Shown: positions 22,550 through 42,554 of the stretch, piece after piece
Position numbering within the stretch: the stretch's first letter is position 1
How the letters are laid out: the number at the start of each line of letters is the position of its first letter
Source of the DNA: Tetragonia tetragonoides
Taxonomy: Eukaryota; Streptophyta; Magnoliopsida; Caryophyllales; Aizoaceae
Direction: 5' to 3'
Assembly: GCA_038025085.1 (NCBI GenBank)
Contig: CM076145.1
Span: 49,083,206 to 49,147,205 of the forward strand
DNA length: 64,000 bases
Program-made: the position numbers and the translations under genes
The notes under the pieces: model-generated
Database searches by the model: none
Told to the model about the DNA's origin: nothing
What the model saw: only the letters and a program-made list of their open reading frames with translations

Positions 22550-23794
22550 AAGTTGAGTTCTCACCAAGCATTGAATAGGTAATAAATAGCCATAAATGCA
22601 TGTGTGATTAAAAAGAAATTAAAAATAATTTTATTTTATTTTAATAAAAAATTAGTAACATAAGTATTATATTTATTATCCTAAAAAAAAATATTATACA
22701 TTCACTAAACATGTAGTTTATTTGTTAAAAAATTTATTATTGTTACTTGCTACTCCTATTATTCAACTTTATATATTATTTTGATTAAATAAATTTATTA
22801 TATTTCTTCTAATAACGGAGTATGCATGATAAACAAGAACCCGTGCATAGCACGGGCATGAAATCTAGTATATATATGTATAATTGAGTTCTCACCAAGG
22901 TGCATTGAATAAATAATAAATATCAATCAACGCATGGGTCACAAATAAGTATTATATTTATTATCCTAAAAAAATATATATAAAAATATAATTTCTTTGT
23001 TAAATGTGTGAAAAAGATTATTATTGTTCCTTACTACTTCTATTATTCAACTTTATATATTGAGGTGATCAAATTTTTTTATTATATTGATTCTAATAAT
23101 AGAGGATGATGAACAAGAACCTGTGCATCGCACGGACATGAAATCTAGTATATATGTATAATTGAGTTATCACCAAGGTAGTATTGAATAGGTAATAAAT
23201 AGTCATAAATGCACGAGTGATTAAAAAGTAATCAAAAATACTTTTATTCTATTTTAATAAAGGAAAAGTAATATAAGTATTATATTTATTATATATATTA
23301 TATATTCACTATAAATGTAATTGTTTTGTTACATGTATTTTTTTGCTGATAAAAAAGATTATTATTGTTCCTTGCTACTCCTATTATTCAACTTTATATA
23401 TTGATATGATTAACCCCGTGCATCGCACGGGCACGAAATCTATATATATGTATGATTGAGTTCTCACCAAGGTGACATTCAATAGGTAATAAATAGCCAT
23501 AAATCCATGGGTGATTAAAAAGAAATTAAAAATAGTTTTATTTTATTTAATAAAAATAAGTAACATAAGTATTATATTTATTATCCAAAAAAAAGTTATA
23601 TTATACATTCACTAAAAATGTAATTTCTTTGTTAAATGTGTTTTTTTGGTTGATAAAAAAAAATTATTATTGTTCATTGCTACTCCTATTATTCGACTTT
23701 ATATATCGATATAATTAAACCTTTTTTATTATATTGATTCTAATAACGGAGGATGATAAACAAGAACCCGTGCATCGCACGGGCACGAATCTAG
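22547..23794 (+). mobile_element. Four tandem Helitron-like units
   Basis: Four head-to-tail, AT-rich units of about 280-350 bp: roughly 22547-22868, 22869-23148, 23149-23441 and 23442-23794. Each starts near gagttctcaccaagg and ends with a GC-rich hairpin (cccgtgcatcgcacggg or a variant) followed about ten bases later by ctag, degenerate in unit 3. A short hairpin just before a CTRR terminus is the signature of Helitron 3' ends. There is no Rep/helicase coding sequence, so they are non-autonomous. Unit 3 has lost part of the sequence before the hairpin. Confidence 0.75.
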
Positions 23795-24172
23795 TTCAAA
23801 TGTAAAGTTCTTAGCTTGAGAAAAACTAAATTGAATTAAAATAAATTAAACTGAACAATTAAGATAAGGAGAAATGAGTTTTTAGACTCAAATAACTAAG
23901 GTGGGTCTAGCATATCTGGTTTAATTTGGACCAATTTGAAATAAAACTCATTGTCATTCCTTCAATACATTAGAGAATGCATGACTCGATGTCTAATAAG
24001 ATGCATGATAATGTGAGATTTATATAGGCTCAACAAAGAGGTCTAGTGAGAATTGAATCATTAATTTTTGTCATAAGATTCTCATATCCTTAACGACCTT
24101 AAGAGATGTTTACATACATGTGCAATATATAAACTCCAGATCAGTACATGCACAATAATGTATTATACTCCA
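23795..24172. other. Intergenic region downstream of a candidate peptide exon
   Basis: AT-rich. I looked here for a second exon of the candidate peptide gene on the minus strand and saw none. Confidence 0.4.
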
Positions 24173-24199
24173 TCATATAAAAACATAATTATTGCTACT

Positions 24200-24376
24200 C
24201 TTACCTGCTCTGTAACTGGCATCATCTAGACGCCGGCCGTGGCGCCGGAGGCTGGTGCCTTCTGACTTGGTAGAGTAAGTAATTGTAAGAGCATCAAACC
24301 AAATGAACCATGCTATAATGAGTTGTAGCATCCCAAATCGTGTGAACATCGTCTTATTGCTAATAACCAAACCCAT
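24200..24376 (-). CDS. Candidate first exon of a small secreted peptide precursor
   Basis: From the ATG at 24376 this minus-strand frame gives a short basic N-terminus and a hydrophobic segment (GMLQLIIAWFIWFDALTI) that could be a signal peptide. A basic stretch follows, SLRRHGRRLDDASYRAG, resembling a processing region. A consensus splice donor (gcag|gtaagagt) follows at about 24200, which suggests a first exon rather than a complete gene. The upstream stretch 24400-24440 is purine-rich on the plus strand (CT-rich when transcribed), like a plant 5' UTR. No family is recognised and no second exon was found; the tandem Helitron units lie 0.4 kb downstream. It could be chance. Confidence 0.35.
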
Positions 24377-24439
24377 TATTAAAATTAATTGCAAATAAAT
24401 TTTAGATCGAGAAGAAGAGAAAGCGAGAGAATGAATTAG

Positions 24440-25393
24440 CTAGCTAGGAATAATCTTATCAATGGCTCGTGATTTCTAGCCACATACAATCAGTGCTGGG
24501 GCATACTAGGCAACTAATAACCTAGGCCATGCATTGACTTCAGTTGACGACCAAAGACTAGGACAAAAATCTCTTTTGTTCCAACCACCAACTCGCTTAT
24601 ACTCATTTGGTACAAGTTGTGTAAAATTGATAAATGTATAGATAGAGTATAAATATTTGGTACGATGATATCGTGAAGGATACATGCTCTCTTTTTAATA
24701 TCCAACTAAGGACACATTAACATTTTCCTAACAATTTTTGGTTAAAAACATTTTTCCTAACAAATTGAGTGGTAATTTTGATTTTTGTGTATAAATTCTC
24801 TACTCACTATATAGACTAGCATTATTCAATTGCACATCATTTCATTCATCATATATACAAGATTTTTGTAAAGTCCTGTATATATACACTAAATATTTTT
24901 TCTGAAGCAAAGACGCAAGGAAAATGTACTCTTGTCTAGTACATTTGTTTTTTTTTTTTTGGTGCTACTCGTATCTAGTACATAAAAATACATATTGTGG
25001 CTTTATATGTTTTCTAAAGTTCTAAATTTCTAATGCTCCAAGAAAGGGAAAAAAAAAATGTTTTTCGTCAAGTCTGTCTTTTTTATTTCTCTCAAAAAAA
25101 AAAAGTCCGTCTTTTTCATGATTGTGAATTTCTTTTAGTACCTAGTTGCAACTTGCAAATTGCAATGAGACGACTAGGACTCGAAAAATATTCCAAAATT
25201 AGCAGGGCCAATTCTCCCGTTATCCGTCAAACAAGTATGAATAAGAAATCTGAAATCTTGTAAATTAGTGATGAGGTCATAAACAACTGTTGAAGTGGGT
25301 TTGTGTCCCACATGGAAATTAAAGGGTCTTGAGCATATATATAAGGAAGTGAGCTACTCCACCCATTGCCGATTAGTTTTGGGTTGGAACTTC
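24440..25393. other. Intergenic region with a duplicated segment
   Basis: No gene seen. Positions about 24985-25040 and 25140-25290 closely resemble 30155-30220 and 30828-30985, the region downstream of RLK copy 2 (shared words gtggctttat, ttgcaatgagacgac, attagcagggcc, cttgtaaat). It therefore carries a remnant of the tandem duplication that also produced the two receptor kinases. Confidence 0.6.
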
Positions 25394-26373
25394 CACTACA
25401 ACAAAATTTATCAATAACAACACCCATACAACAGCGGTTCCGCATTGACGGCGGTTGTAGGTAGGATAAAATTGAAAAAATAAATATTTAAGATAATAAA
25501 TTATTATAAGACAGCAGTTAAAGGTAAGCTGCAGTTGTATGTGCATATACAACAGCGGATCATATATAGACGCAGTTGTATGTGCATATACAACAGCGGG
25601 TGTTACTCAAGCGTGGTTGTATGTGAACTTCAACTGCGGTTTTAATACAGCCGCTGGTTAATTTACTAAAAAAAAAAAAAAACAGCTAAAACATCTACGC
25701 ACACACACAAACCAAAAACAAAAGAAGTGAAGAAATAAACTAAGGCACTGATTCCTTCCTTCGTCTCTCTTCTCAAGGCTTCGTCTCTCTACTCACCGAC
25801 CACCACCTTAAATTGACGCTCCGTTCATCGCCGACCACCACCACCACGACGACCACGGTTCACCCACAACCACCATCGACGCGACTTCCCTCTCGCAGCA
25901 CCACCGTTTAATTCGCACCCATACAACCACCACACCGACCACTACCAGCCGACCACGCGGCTACGCTCATCCGACCAGAGACCACCATCACAGCAACCTC
26001 TACATCAATTCAGGTAATTCGCACCTCTCTTTTAATCTCAATTGCAGCTCTATTTTGTTTTGTTTATTTATTATTTGGGGATTGTAGTCAATATTATATG
26101 AATCTGAGATTGATTATTTAATTATTAGGGTTTAGGGTTAAACTATTGGGGATTAAAGAATTGGGGGAGAATATATATAATTGTACTTTATGTTAGGGTT
26201 TAGCGTTAAATTACTTATAATTTCACGCTTTTTAGTGAAATTAAGGGTAAATTGGCGAAAACTCCCAAGAAATTTGGAGTTTTTGTTTAGAACACCCAAA
26301 CATTTTCAACTTTGGCAAATACCCCCAAACAAAATGGAAAAGCCTTGTAATTCCCCCCAAACAAAATGTGAAC
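25394..26373 (+). mobile_element. CACTA (En/Spm) transposon, left end only
   Basis: Starts cactacaacaaaattt, the terminal sequence type of plant CACTA elements. Within the next 260 bp the subterminal words acaacagcgg and gcagttgtatgtg recur in both orientations, as expected for transposase-binding subterminal repeats. A C-rich, leader-like part (25750-26010) and an intron-like stretch starting with a caggtaat donor follow. No transposase domain and no right terminus are present before the copia element. Confidence 0.7.
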
Positions 26374-28456
26374 TTTGTTAGACATGGTTCGATCAATGAT
26401 GAGCCTTACTAGTCTTCCAATATCTTTTTGGTGATATGCTCTTGAGACAGCCGCGTTCACACTTAACAGGAGTCCATCAAAATCAGTAGAAAAGATACCA
26501 TTTGAGAAATGGACGGGGAAAGTTCCCAGCTTGACTTTTCTAAAGATTTGGGGTTGTGAAGCTTATGTAAAACGTTTACTTTCTGATAAGCTTGGACCTA
26601 AATCTGATAAATGCTTCTTTGTGGGATATCCTAAAGAAACTAAAGGATATTACTTTTACCATCCCACCGACAACAAAGTGTTTGTGGCTCGACATGGTGT
26701 CTTCTTAGAAAGAGAGCTTCTTTTAAAGGAACCAGTGGGAGTAAAGTGCAACTCGAAGAGGTTCGAGAGCCACAGGAGAGTACTCCAATTTCTGAGGAGA
26801 CTCAAAGTAGTTTACAAGATGTTGTAGTAGCTACACCTGTGGCACCATCCCCTCGTAGGTCTGAAAGAGAGCGCCGAGAACCCATTAGATATGGTTTTTT
26901 GGTGACTGAACATCGTCATATATTATTAATAGAGGGTGACGAGCCTACGACCTACACGGAAGCAATGATGGGCCCTGATTCCGACAAATGGCTTCAAGCC
27001 ATGAAATCTGAAATGGATTCCATGGATGAAAACAAAGTATGGACTTTGGTAGACCCACATGATGTCGTAAAAATCATTGAATGTAAATGAGTTTTCAAGA
27101 AGAAAATTGACATGCATGGGAATGTTTATATATTCAAGGCACGATTGGTGGAAAAAGGTTATAATCAAATTCATGGGATAAATTATGATGAAATCTTTTC
27201 GCCCGTCGCAATGCTTAAATCCATTAGGATACTCCTTGCCATTGTTGCATATTTTTAATTATGAGATATGGCAGATGGATATGAAGACAGCTTTCCTTAA
27301 TGGAAACCTGGAAGAGGATGTGTACATGACACAACCCGAGGGCTTCACATCACCAGGAGGAAAGGTATGCAAGCTTCAGCGATCTATTTATGGATTGAAG
27401 CAAGCATCCAAGAGTTGGAATCTTCACTTCAATGAGGCAATCAAAGAGTTTGATTTCCTTAGATCCGAAGAAGAACCTTGTGTTTACAAGAAGGTTAGTG
27501 GGAGCGCTGTGGCATTCTTGGTCTTATATGTGGACGACATATTACTGATTGGAAATGATATTCCTACACTTCAGTCAGTCAAGGACTTTTTGGAAAAGTG
27601 TTTCTCAATGAAAGACATGGGAGAGGCAACCTATATCTTGGGGATTAGGATCTATAGAGATAGATCAAAAGGACTCTTGGGCTTAAGCCAGAGTACCTAT
27701 ATAGATAAGGTGTTGAAAAGGTTCAACATGCAAGATTCCAAGAAAGGTAATCTTCCCATGTCACATGGCATAACTCTTAGCAAGACTCAGTGTCCTTCGA
27801 CACAAGATGAGCGAGATCGCATGAGTAGAATTCCTTATGCTTCTGCTACAGGTTCTATCATGTATGACATGATGTGTACTCGTCTTGACGTTGCTTGTGC
27901 TTTGAGCATGATGAGTAGATACCAATCTAATCCAGGTGAAAGTCACTGGGTCGCAGTCAAGAGCATCCTCAAGTACTTGAGAAAGACTAAGGATGTGTTT
28001 CTTGTCTATAGTGGTGAAGAGGAACTCACTGTAAGTGGTTACACTGATGCAAGCTTCCAAACAGATAAGGATGATTCCCGATCGCAGTCAGGATTTGTAT
28101 TCATTCTGAATGGAGGAAAAGTTAGTTGGCAGAGTTCCAAACAAGATACAGTTGCTGATTCTACAACAGAAGCCGAGTATACTGCTGCTTCTGAAGCAGT
28201 AAAAGAAGCAGTGTGGATTCGAAAATTCATCATTGAACTTAGGGTGATACCTAATAGTTCGAATCCAATGGACCTTTATTGTGACAGTAATGGGGCCATA
28301 GCATTGGCGAAGGAGCCTAGGGATCATCAGAAAACTAGGCATATACTCAGACGTTACCATTTGATACGAAGCTTTGTACAAATGGGAGATGTCAAGGTGT
28401 GCAGAGTATCATTGGAAATGAACATTGCTGATCCGCTGATTAAGCATCTACCATAG
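26374..28456 (+). pseudogene. copia pol fragment (integrase C-terminus, RT, RNase H)
   Basis: Order: integrase C-terminal part (FEKWTGKVPSLTFLKIWGCE), reverse transcriptase (MDMKTAFLNGNLEEDVYM; catalytic VLYVDDILLIGND), RNase H (SGYTDASFQTDKDD, DSTTEAEYTAASEA), ending ADPLIKHLP at 28456. In-frame stops precede and follow the first piece; one is at 27088-27090, in the motif before KKKI. A frame change lies near 27240-27260. The reading frame from about 27260 to 28456 is uninterrupted. Confidence 0.9.
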
Positions 28457-29270
28457 GATAAGCATGAGCGTCATACTATTACACAAGGACTTAGATTCAT
28501 GAATGATTGGTCTCTGTCCTAGTGGGAGGTTTATTTTGTGACTTATGTTCGATTTATTTATTGCTGTCCCAATGAATAATTTATATGATGTAGATCATCA
28601 AGTATGTGACTTGCTTGTGAGACTCTATTGTTATAAATATAATTATTCTAATTGTCCGTAGTCAGTTATCATTATTTGTGGGAACTTGATAACTATTGAG
28701 ACTATCATGTGGATTGATTGATGACCAAGTTTCACAGGTCATAATTATGAGATATGAAATTGATCACATGGATAAATGTTAGAGAACATTGTATTGGACC
28801 GACCCATTTCAAAAACATTGAAAGGATTGTTATATAAGTGTCATCAATGTTTTTCATATGCAACTTTTAATTTGATCCTTTGACCTGAACTCACCATGGT
28901 TTCCTACATGATGTTTAGCATATCTTGATATTGTCAAACGTTAATCCTTAATCGGATGACTATAAAGATAATTAAATGATGTGTTGTAAGTCATGCGGAG
29001 GAATGTGAGTCAGCAAGATGGGATTTGTCACTCTCACATAACCGGAGTAAGATATCTGTGGGCCCCTCGATGAGTTTAAACTGTGAAATGCATGGCCGTG
29101 CTCAAATGGATTGAAAGTCAATCGTTTGTTTTAAATAGTTTAACTGCGGAATCGAGAAAGTCATAATTGAACTATATAGGGATGACACTACTCCTTCCTT
29201 ATGGTCAATTTAGGTATCACATGACAAAGGGATCATCGATGTATGATTAGCTATAGTGCAAGTGGGAGAT

Positions 29271-29873
29271 TGTTGGATTTGCCCTATGAACTAATCATAA
29301 GAATTAATAATCGCATTATTGATTGGACTATGAAAACCGATATTTACTTAATATGGGTAATCGTAATGTTTTGCTAGAAACCAATTACGGTTTGTGGGCC
29401 CGAAAAGAGTTTTGAACTTACTGCCACATTAAGTAAACCAGCAGGGTCGCACACTTAACAGACTCGTTTTATTAGAAGGGTCTAATTCGGATTAGGCCCA
29501 TTACACACTTAACCTAATCAACCCTCCTGCCCCCCTATATATATCGTGACTTCTGATCAGTTAGGGACACACGTGATAATCAGTTTTCACGAAACCCTAA
29601 CTGTGTGTCATCAGAGTAAGGAGAGAACGGAGGTTGTGAACGGGATCGCTGTACTAGCATACTGACGTGTGGATTCGAGCCTGTGTGTGGATACCAGTTG
29701 AGGCACGACGTCTGACGTGTTCATCTATACCCAACCACTGTTCATCCAACCAGCGACCAAGGAGTGAGGTAGGATTTCGATTTGATATTTAATTACAGTA
29801 ATCACATGTTTTCTGGATTAATCGAATTTCTATTATGCATGTATGATCATGTTAGTGGTTAGAAATTCCTTCA
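29271..29873 (+). repeat. Putative 3' LTR of the truncated copia element
   Basis: Begins tgttggatttgccc right after the polypurine tract. It contains a TATA-like ctatatatat at about 29537-29546. No second copy is available to confirm the end. Confidence 0.6.
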
Positions 29874-31500
29874 GAAAGAAGAGAAAGAAGAGAGGAGAAA
29901 TAAAGAGATGAGAGAGGGAAGTATAAGAGGCCACATGCCACTGTCCTGTACAAGTTTTTGTGTGAAAACTCATCATATTAATTATAATAATGTAGCCGAT
30001 GTAATCTGATCTTCATCTGATGGTTAAAGCTAACTATAACTTGCGGCACCACTCTAGATATGCCCTATGGGTCTCCTCTCCTAAGTCCTATATATGTATG
30101 CACTACATGTTTTTTTTGGATAGTAAAGAAGCCAAGAAAATATATTAATGCATTTAATACATGTTGTGGCTTTATGTCTTCTAAAGTATTAATGTTCCAA
30201 GAAAGGAAAAAACACAAAAAATCGTTTTCATTAATTCTAAATTTTTCACGAGTGTGAATTTCTTTTCATTTTTTTTTGGCTTAACCAATGGTTGCGTGGT
30301 TTCATCATAGAAACTCAAAAGACAAATAGACAACCTAAAGGTTATATTTGTATCAGAATTCCTCGAAATACATGACACCCATAAAATTAGAGAAGACCGC
30401 CCAAGTAGCTAGACAGTACAATACTAAATTATTGCATCTAGGGACAAGGGACATATATAAACATTATCCTAGAAGGAGAACGATATATCCACACATTAGG
30501 TTGCCAACCCACAAATCTATTGTATCTATCTCTCTCCTCTATTTTCAAAGCCTCTTTCATCTATTTACAAAAAGTAGTAATTAAAGTAGAGAGAGATAGA
30601 CACAATATCAACCCACTGGGTCAATAAAACATTTTCCAACAGGCTACGGGTTGTCCAAGGGTAGGGCCTACCCTTCTTGAGATCGTTCACTACCACTTGG
30701 GCATAACTGAAGAGTGAAGATGGAGAATCCGTGAGCCTTTATGCTCTACAAGGGAAGGGACAATTGTGTCCAAGAAAGATGTCACTGGTCTTTTGACAAG
30801 TTCGTCTTGGTCGTACTGAACCCAGGCACCAAGTTGCAACGTGCAAATTGCAATGAGACGACCTGGACTGGACAAATATCTCCAAAATTAGCAGGGCCCA
30901 ATTCTCCCGTGACCCGTCAAACAAGTAGGAATCAGAAATCCCAAAATCTTGTAAATCAGTGATGAGGTCATTAACAACTAAACAAGCAGCCTAAGACCAT
31001 CCATTCTCTTATCTCCTTCACAATGAGATTTGCTTAATTAGCTAAGTCTAGGCAAACTCTTGATTCCTGAACATCAGACCGCCACAAAACTTGTGGCTCA
31101 GTCACTCCACTGCTCACTTTTGCCCGATACATTAATAAGTTGCACAAACGAGACACAACTCATAGCTATTTATAGGGGATGAAAACCCTAATATGTGCCG
31201 GGAACATGTGTCATGTATGTTATGAGTCAGACAGGCATACGACACATACTTGGTGTTTGTACTACTTAGATGTACACACAACATAGTCAATCAAATGCTA
31301 GACTGTTCTTGGCAACTCAAGCTAAGAAGTAAGAACAACATAATAAATCAGTGTGTAGAAATGTTGGAAATTTTCATCATCTCCAATGACTACCACTTTG
31401 TTCAGATTAATTCATTCTTGAATTTGACATCAACATAATATTTGATTTCTGCACAAAATGCACAAATAAGATACAATGAAAGAATGAAAAAAATGCCCCA
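29874..31500. other. Intergenic region downstream of RLK copy 2
   Basis: No gene seen. Positions 30155-30220 and 30828-30985 match the segment at 24985-25290. The rest is AT-rich, with a purine-rich stretch at 29874-29930. Confidence 0.5.
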
Positions 31501-35481
<3,981 letters not shown>

Positions 35482-35892
35482 CTTGTTCTTCAGCCCCTTA
35501 AGCCTAAGGTAATCAATGAGGAGGAAAAACTATTTGTATTTCGAACACTAAGTCGTCAGAACTATTCATATAATGTGCTTGAGCAAACTGCATTGTACAA
35601 AATTCAACTACAGAATCATTTTCAGCAACTTGTTATGTTTTATTCATCTGTAGGCTGTCAAGTTTCTAGAAACTAAACCGGTCAACTACCCATCCTAAAA
35701 GTAACTACCACTGAAAACAGAAGATTATCATATAAATTGCTCACAATAATGCTATTTGTGAATTGTGATCAAGTTAGAAATGTCAAAGGCAAAAAACACA
35801 TTGCCTCCAGTTCATACCTCAGGGGAAAAAAGAATCTCAGGAATGACCCATTTGGGCTATAAATATACAACCAAGATTAATGTCCAATGGAT
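35482..35892. promoter_or_regulatory. Upstream region of RLK copy 2
   Basis: Non-coding sequence upstream of the signal-peptide exon of the minus-strand receptor kinase; the 5' UTR and promoter must lie here. No specific motif is claimed. Confidence 0.35.
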
Positions 35893-36089
35893 TTTAACCA
35901 AGGAAGTGTGGTTGAGTGGTAGGGACTCATCTACCCTTAACCAAGGTTGAGGGTTCGAATCTCGCCTTGGGCATGGAGCAACTTTAAATTCCTTGGCCAG
36001 CTGTCCCACCCTTTGAGGTGCCTACAAGCCAGCGCAGGGAACATCACTGTGGTCGACGGTGGATACCCTTGGTAGTGAACCAAAAAAAA
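35893..36089 (+). mobile_element. tRNA-derived SINE (family member, plus)
   Basis: Has box A-like gttgagtggtaggg and box B ggttcgaatctc, then an A-rich tail. Target duplications aatgtccaatggat lie at 35879-35892 and 36090-36103. Confidence 0.88.
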
Positions 36090-36105
36090 AATGTCCAATG
36101 GATAT

Positions 36106-36306
36106 ATATATATTTTTTTTTTGGTCTTTGCCAAGGGTATCCCACCTTCGACCACAGTGACTAATCTCTTCGCTTCAACTGTCAGCGCACTAAGCGATAG
36201 GAGGCTGGCCAAGGATTTTTTCCATTCGCAAGAGTTGGGATTCGAATCCTCAACCACTTGTTTAAGGGATGAAGTGCTAAACTACTACACCAACCCATCT
36301 TGATTT
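36106..36306 (-). mobile_element. tRNA-derived SINE (family member, minus), tail-to-tail
   Basis: Reverse-oriented relative: T-rich start, internal homology to the neighbouring SINE (caagggtatcccacc, tggccaagga), and an inverted box B near 36240-36250. It is flanked by aatgtccaatggatat at 36090-36105 and aatgtctaatggatat at 36307-36322, one mismatch. It used the same target word as the neighbouring SINE. Confidence 0.85.
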
Positions 36307-36343
36307 AATGTCTAATGGATATTAATCTATCATTCTGCATATA

Positions 36344-36500
36344 TGAGCAAAAGTGTGGAGCTCAAATGGTAGAGCTCACACACATCCAACGTTGAGGTTG
36401 GGGTTCCAGACCTAACCCCTCAAATCTATGATGTAGGTGAATATGGTCCTTTGGACCACACGATTCACACCTCCTCCCGAATATATGAGGTCTAAGAGCC
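36344..36500 (+). mobile_element. tRNA-like SINE head (weak)
   Basis: gagctcaaatggtagagctc resembles a tRNA D-arm with box A, and ggttggggttccagacc resembles box B. Possible short direct repeats (atatatgag) lie at about 36341 and 36482. There is no A-rich tail, so this could also be a tRNA relic. Confidence 0.35.
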
Positions 36501-36854
36501 TAATTTTATCAATCCGGATTCTCTGTCTCATTTTATGGACCACTCCATATCCCAACAATTAATAATAAACTAAATTTTAAAAATTGATGTGTCAGATGTA
36601 TAATACGGTGAGATAGGAGATGACCCACAAAATAAGATCGAAGATCCTTATCGCGATTTTCTGACCTATTCAAAACAAAAACAAAAAAACAAAGATTTGA
36701 GTAGTAGGCTTGGTTTATGATACACATGACCCACGAGCTACTGGAGGCCATGGAGCTAAGAAAAGGCAATGACCTTTAGAGGCCTATAACAAAGCTCATG
36801 AAGCAAAGTCAATTCTTGTGACTTGTCAGCCCAGTCCAATGACCAATGAGCTAG

Positions 36855-36894
<40 letters not shown>

Positions 36895-37519
36895 CGATGG
36901 GGTCATCTTCTTTCTCCAAGTCCAAGCTACGTGGCCAACATGGGTGATCGATCAATTGCTTCTTTGGGTACAATTTACATACTCAATGTATGTTCAACTT
37001 CTCATTTGCCTTCCCTTTTTCTGCAATTCCTTTGCGTGATCATTTGAGGATTTTGAATATATAGATGATTTAGGTAATTTGAATATGTCAGCTTTGATGG
37101 CTTGATTTTGCCCAATTGGTATTTGATTATTAAAGTGCACAAACCAATTTACCCAGACAATAATAAGTTGAAGGTTTATTGACAAATCCCTTTTGCCGTT
37201 TTTGGATGGGCAGATTCTGATGCTTTAAGGTAGGTCTACAGTCGCTCACAAAATTTTCATCCAAATGTATGCAATTCAAGATTTCTGGATCTTATTGTGT
37301 AAAATTCTGACAATGATTAATTACCAAACCCCTTCTGTTTGATGGTTGATGACCTTAGTTATATTATCTGTAACCCTAACGTGTTAGGAATAATATGTTG
37401 ATTATCCAGCCTCTTTAAGGGTTTAAGGTTAACATTGTAAGGTTTAATAATTTTAGGGTATCAGCATAATCTTGATAGTCAATTTCCCTATCATAAGATT
37501 ATTGACATGGAAATTTTCA
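36501..37519. other. Intergenic region with a (CT)n microsatellite
   Basis: No gene seen. A (CT)n run covers about 36858-36892. The remaining sequence is AT-rich. Confidence 0.5.
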
Positions 37520-37530
37520 TGACTATGAAG

Positions 37531-37731
37531 TTTTTTTTTTTCACAACCAAGGGTATCCACCATCGACAACAATGATTATTCCCGCGCTGGCTTGTAGACA
37601 CCTCAAAGGGTGGAACCGTTGGTCAAAGAATTTAAAGCTGCTCTATGCCCAAGTCGAGGTTCGAACCCTCGACCTTGATTAATGGTGGATGAGTCCCTAC
37701 CACAGTACTACTCAATCACACTTTCTTGGTT
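37531..37731 (-). mobile_element. tRNA-derived SINE (family member, minus)
   Basis: Same family as the SINEs at 35.9-36.3 kb (caagggtatccacc, gcgctggcttgtag, cctcaaagggtgg), with an inverted box B ggttcgaaccctc. It starts with a T run and is flanked by tgactatgaag at 37520-37530 and 37732-37742. Confidence 0.88.
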
Positions 37732-37742
37732 TGACTATGAAG

Positions 37743-38307
37743 ATTGAAGAGTCATAATATAATAAACTCTCCGGGATTGGTGTCTTTATATCATTTTTGG
37801 AAAGGTGGGCTACCCAAATGTCTAAATTGTGGGTCCACTTGATATATGGAAATTAATGTGTTTTGTTTGGTCAAATAATGCTCAACTTGTTGCTACCTGA
37901 TCGAATCTGTTTTGTTAAGTATTTAAGTTGTTATCATCATACAGTACCTCCATTATTTTAAGAGGAACAAGATCTTCAATAAACAAATAAATGGCACCAT
38001 CATTTTTGGATGACGTGTGGAATTATAGCATACTAGTACACATTTTTATCCATAATTTCTCTGTTAAACTGGTTTAATTGTGAAAGTATCTGGGAGCTTT
38101 GACTGGGAAACAAAGCAGACAATTTGAGTTTTAATGCTAGACCAAGTAGAATTCAACAAGATTTACTAAATGAAGCTTACTTTTCAAACTCAAGCTTTAG
38201 TGCTTATATTTAGATTCACATCTTTGAACTAAACACTTATAGTAGCTTTCTTTGTTTTCCCTCCCAATGCCAAATCTTCCTCCTTCTCCACAAACATATT
38301 GTACAAA
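37743..38307 (+). promoter_or_regulatory. Promoter and 5' UTR region of the S-domain receptor kinase
   Basis: Non-coding AT-rich sequence between the SINE and the start codon at 38308. A CT-rich leader (ctccttctcc near 38278-38288) precedes the ATG, which is typical of plant 5' UTRs. Confidence 0.4.
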
Positions 38308-42413
<4,106 letters not shown>

Positions 42414-42554
42414 AGCGCATAGTCGTCTAATGTGAAAACAATGATGGAGTTTCCAAACATGTCACGAAACCGCGATCAGCTGAAACGACATCACAGCAAC
42501 TGATGTATGGAAAAATAAACTTACTTTTTTTTTACATTTCTATTTATTCCATAT
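42414..42554 (+). other. 3' UTR region of the S-domain receptor kinase
   Basis: Short stretch between the stop codon and the copia 3' LTR. The retrotransposon inserted about 140 bp after the stop, so the transcript end may now lie in the LTR. Confidence 0.5.

Larger units (their letters stand above)
26374..29873 (+). mobile_element. Ty1/copia retrotransposon, 5'-truncated, with a 3' LTR
   Basis: The element starts abruptly within the integrase C-terminal region and runs through reverse transcriptase and RNase H to a polypurine tract (aagtgggagat, 29260-29270) and a putative 3' LTR starting tgttgg at 29271. The LTR end near 29873 (ccttca) is approximate. No 5' LTR, gag or protease is present. 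The junction with the CACTA piece near 26374 suggests truncation or recombination. Confidence 0.8.

Noticed and set aside
35900..35975. tRNA gene suggested by box A and box B words
   Set aside because: No acceptor-stem pairing, and it is followed by a SINE body, A-rich tail and target duplications. It is a SINE head.
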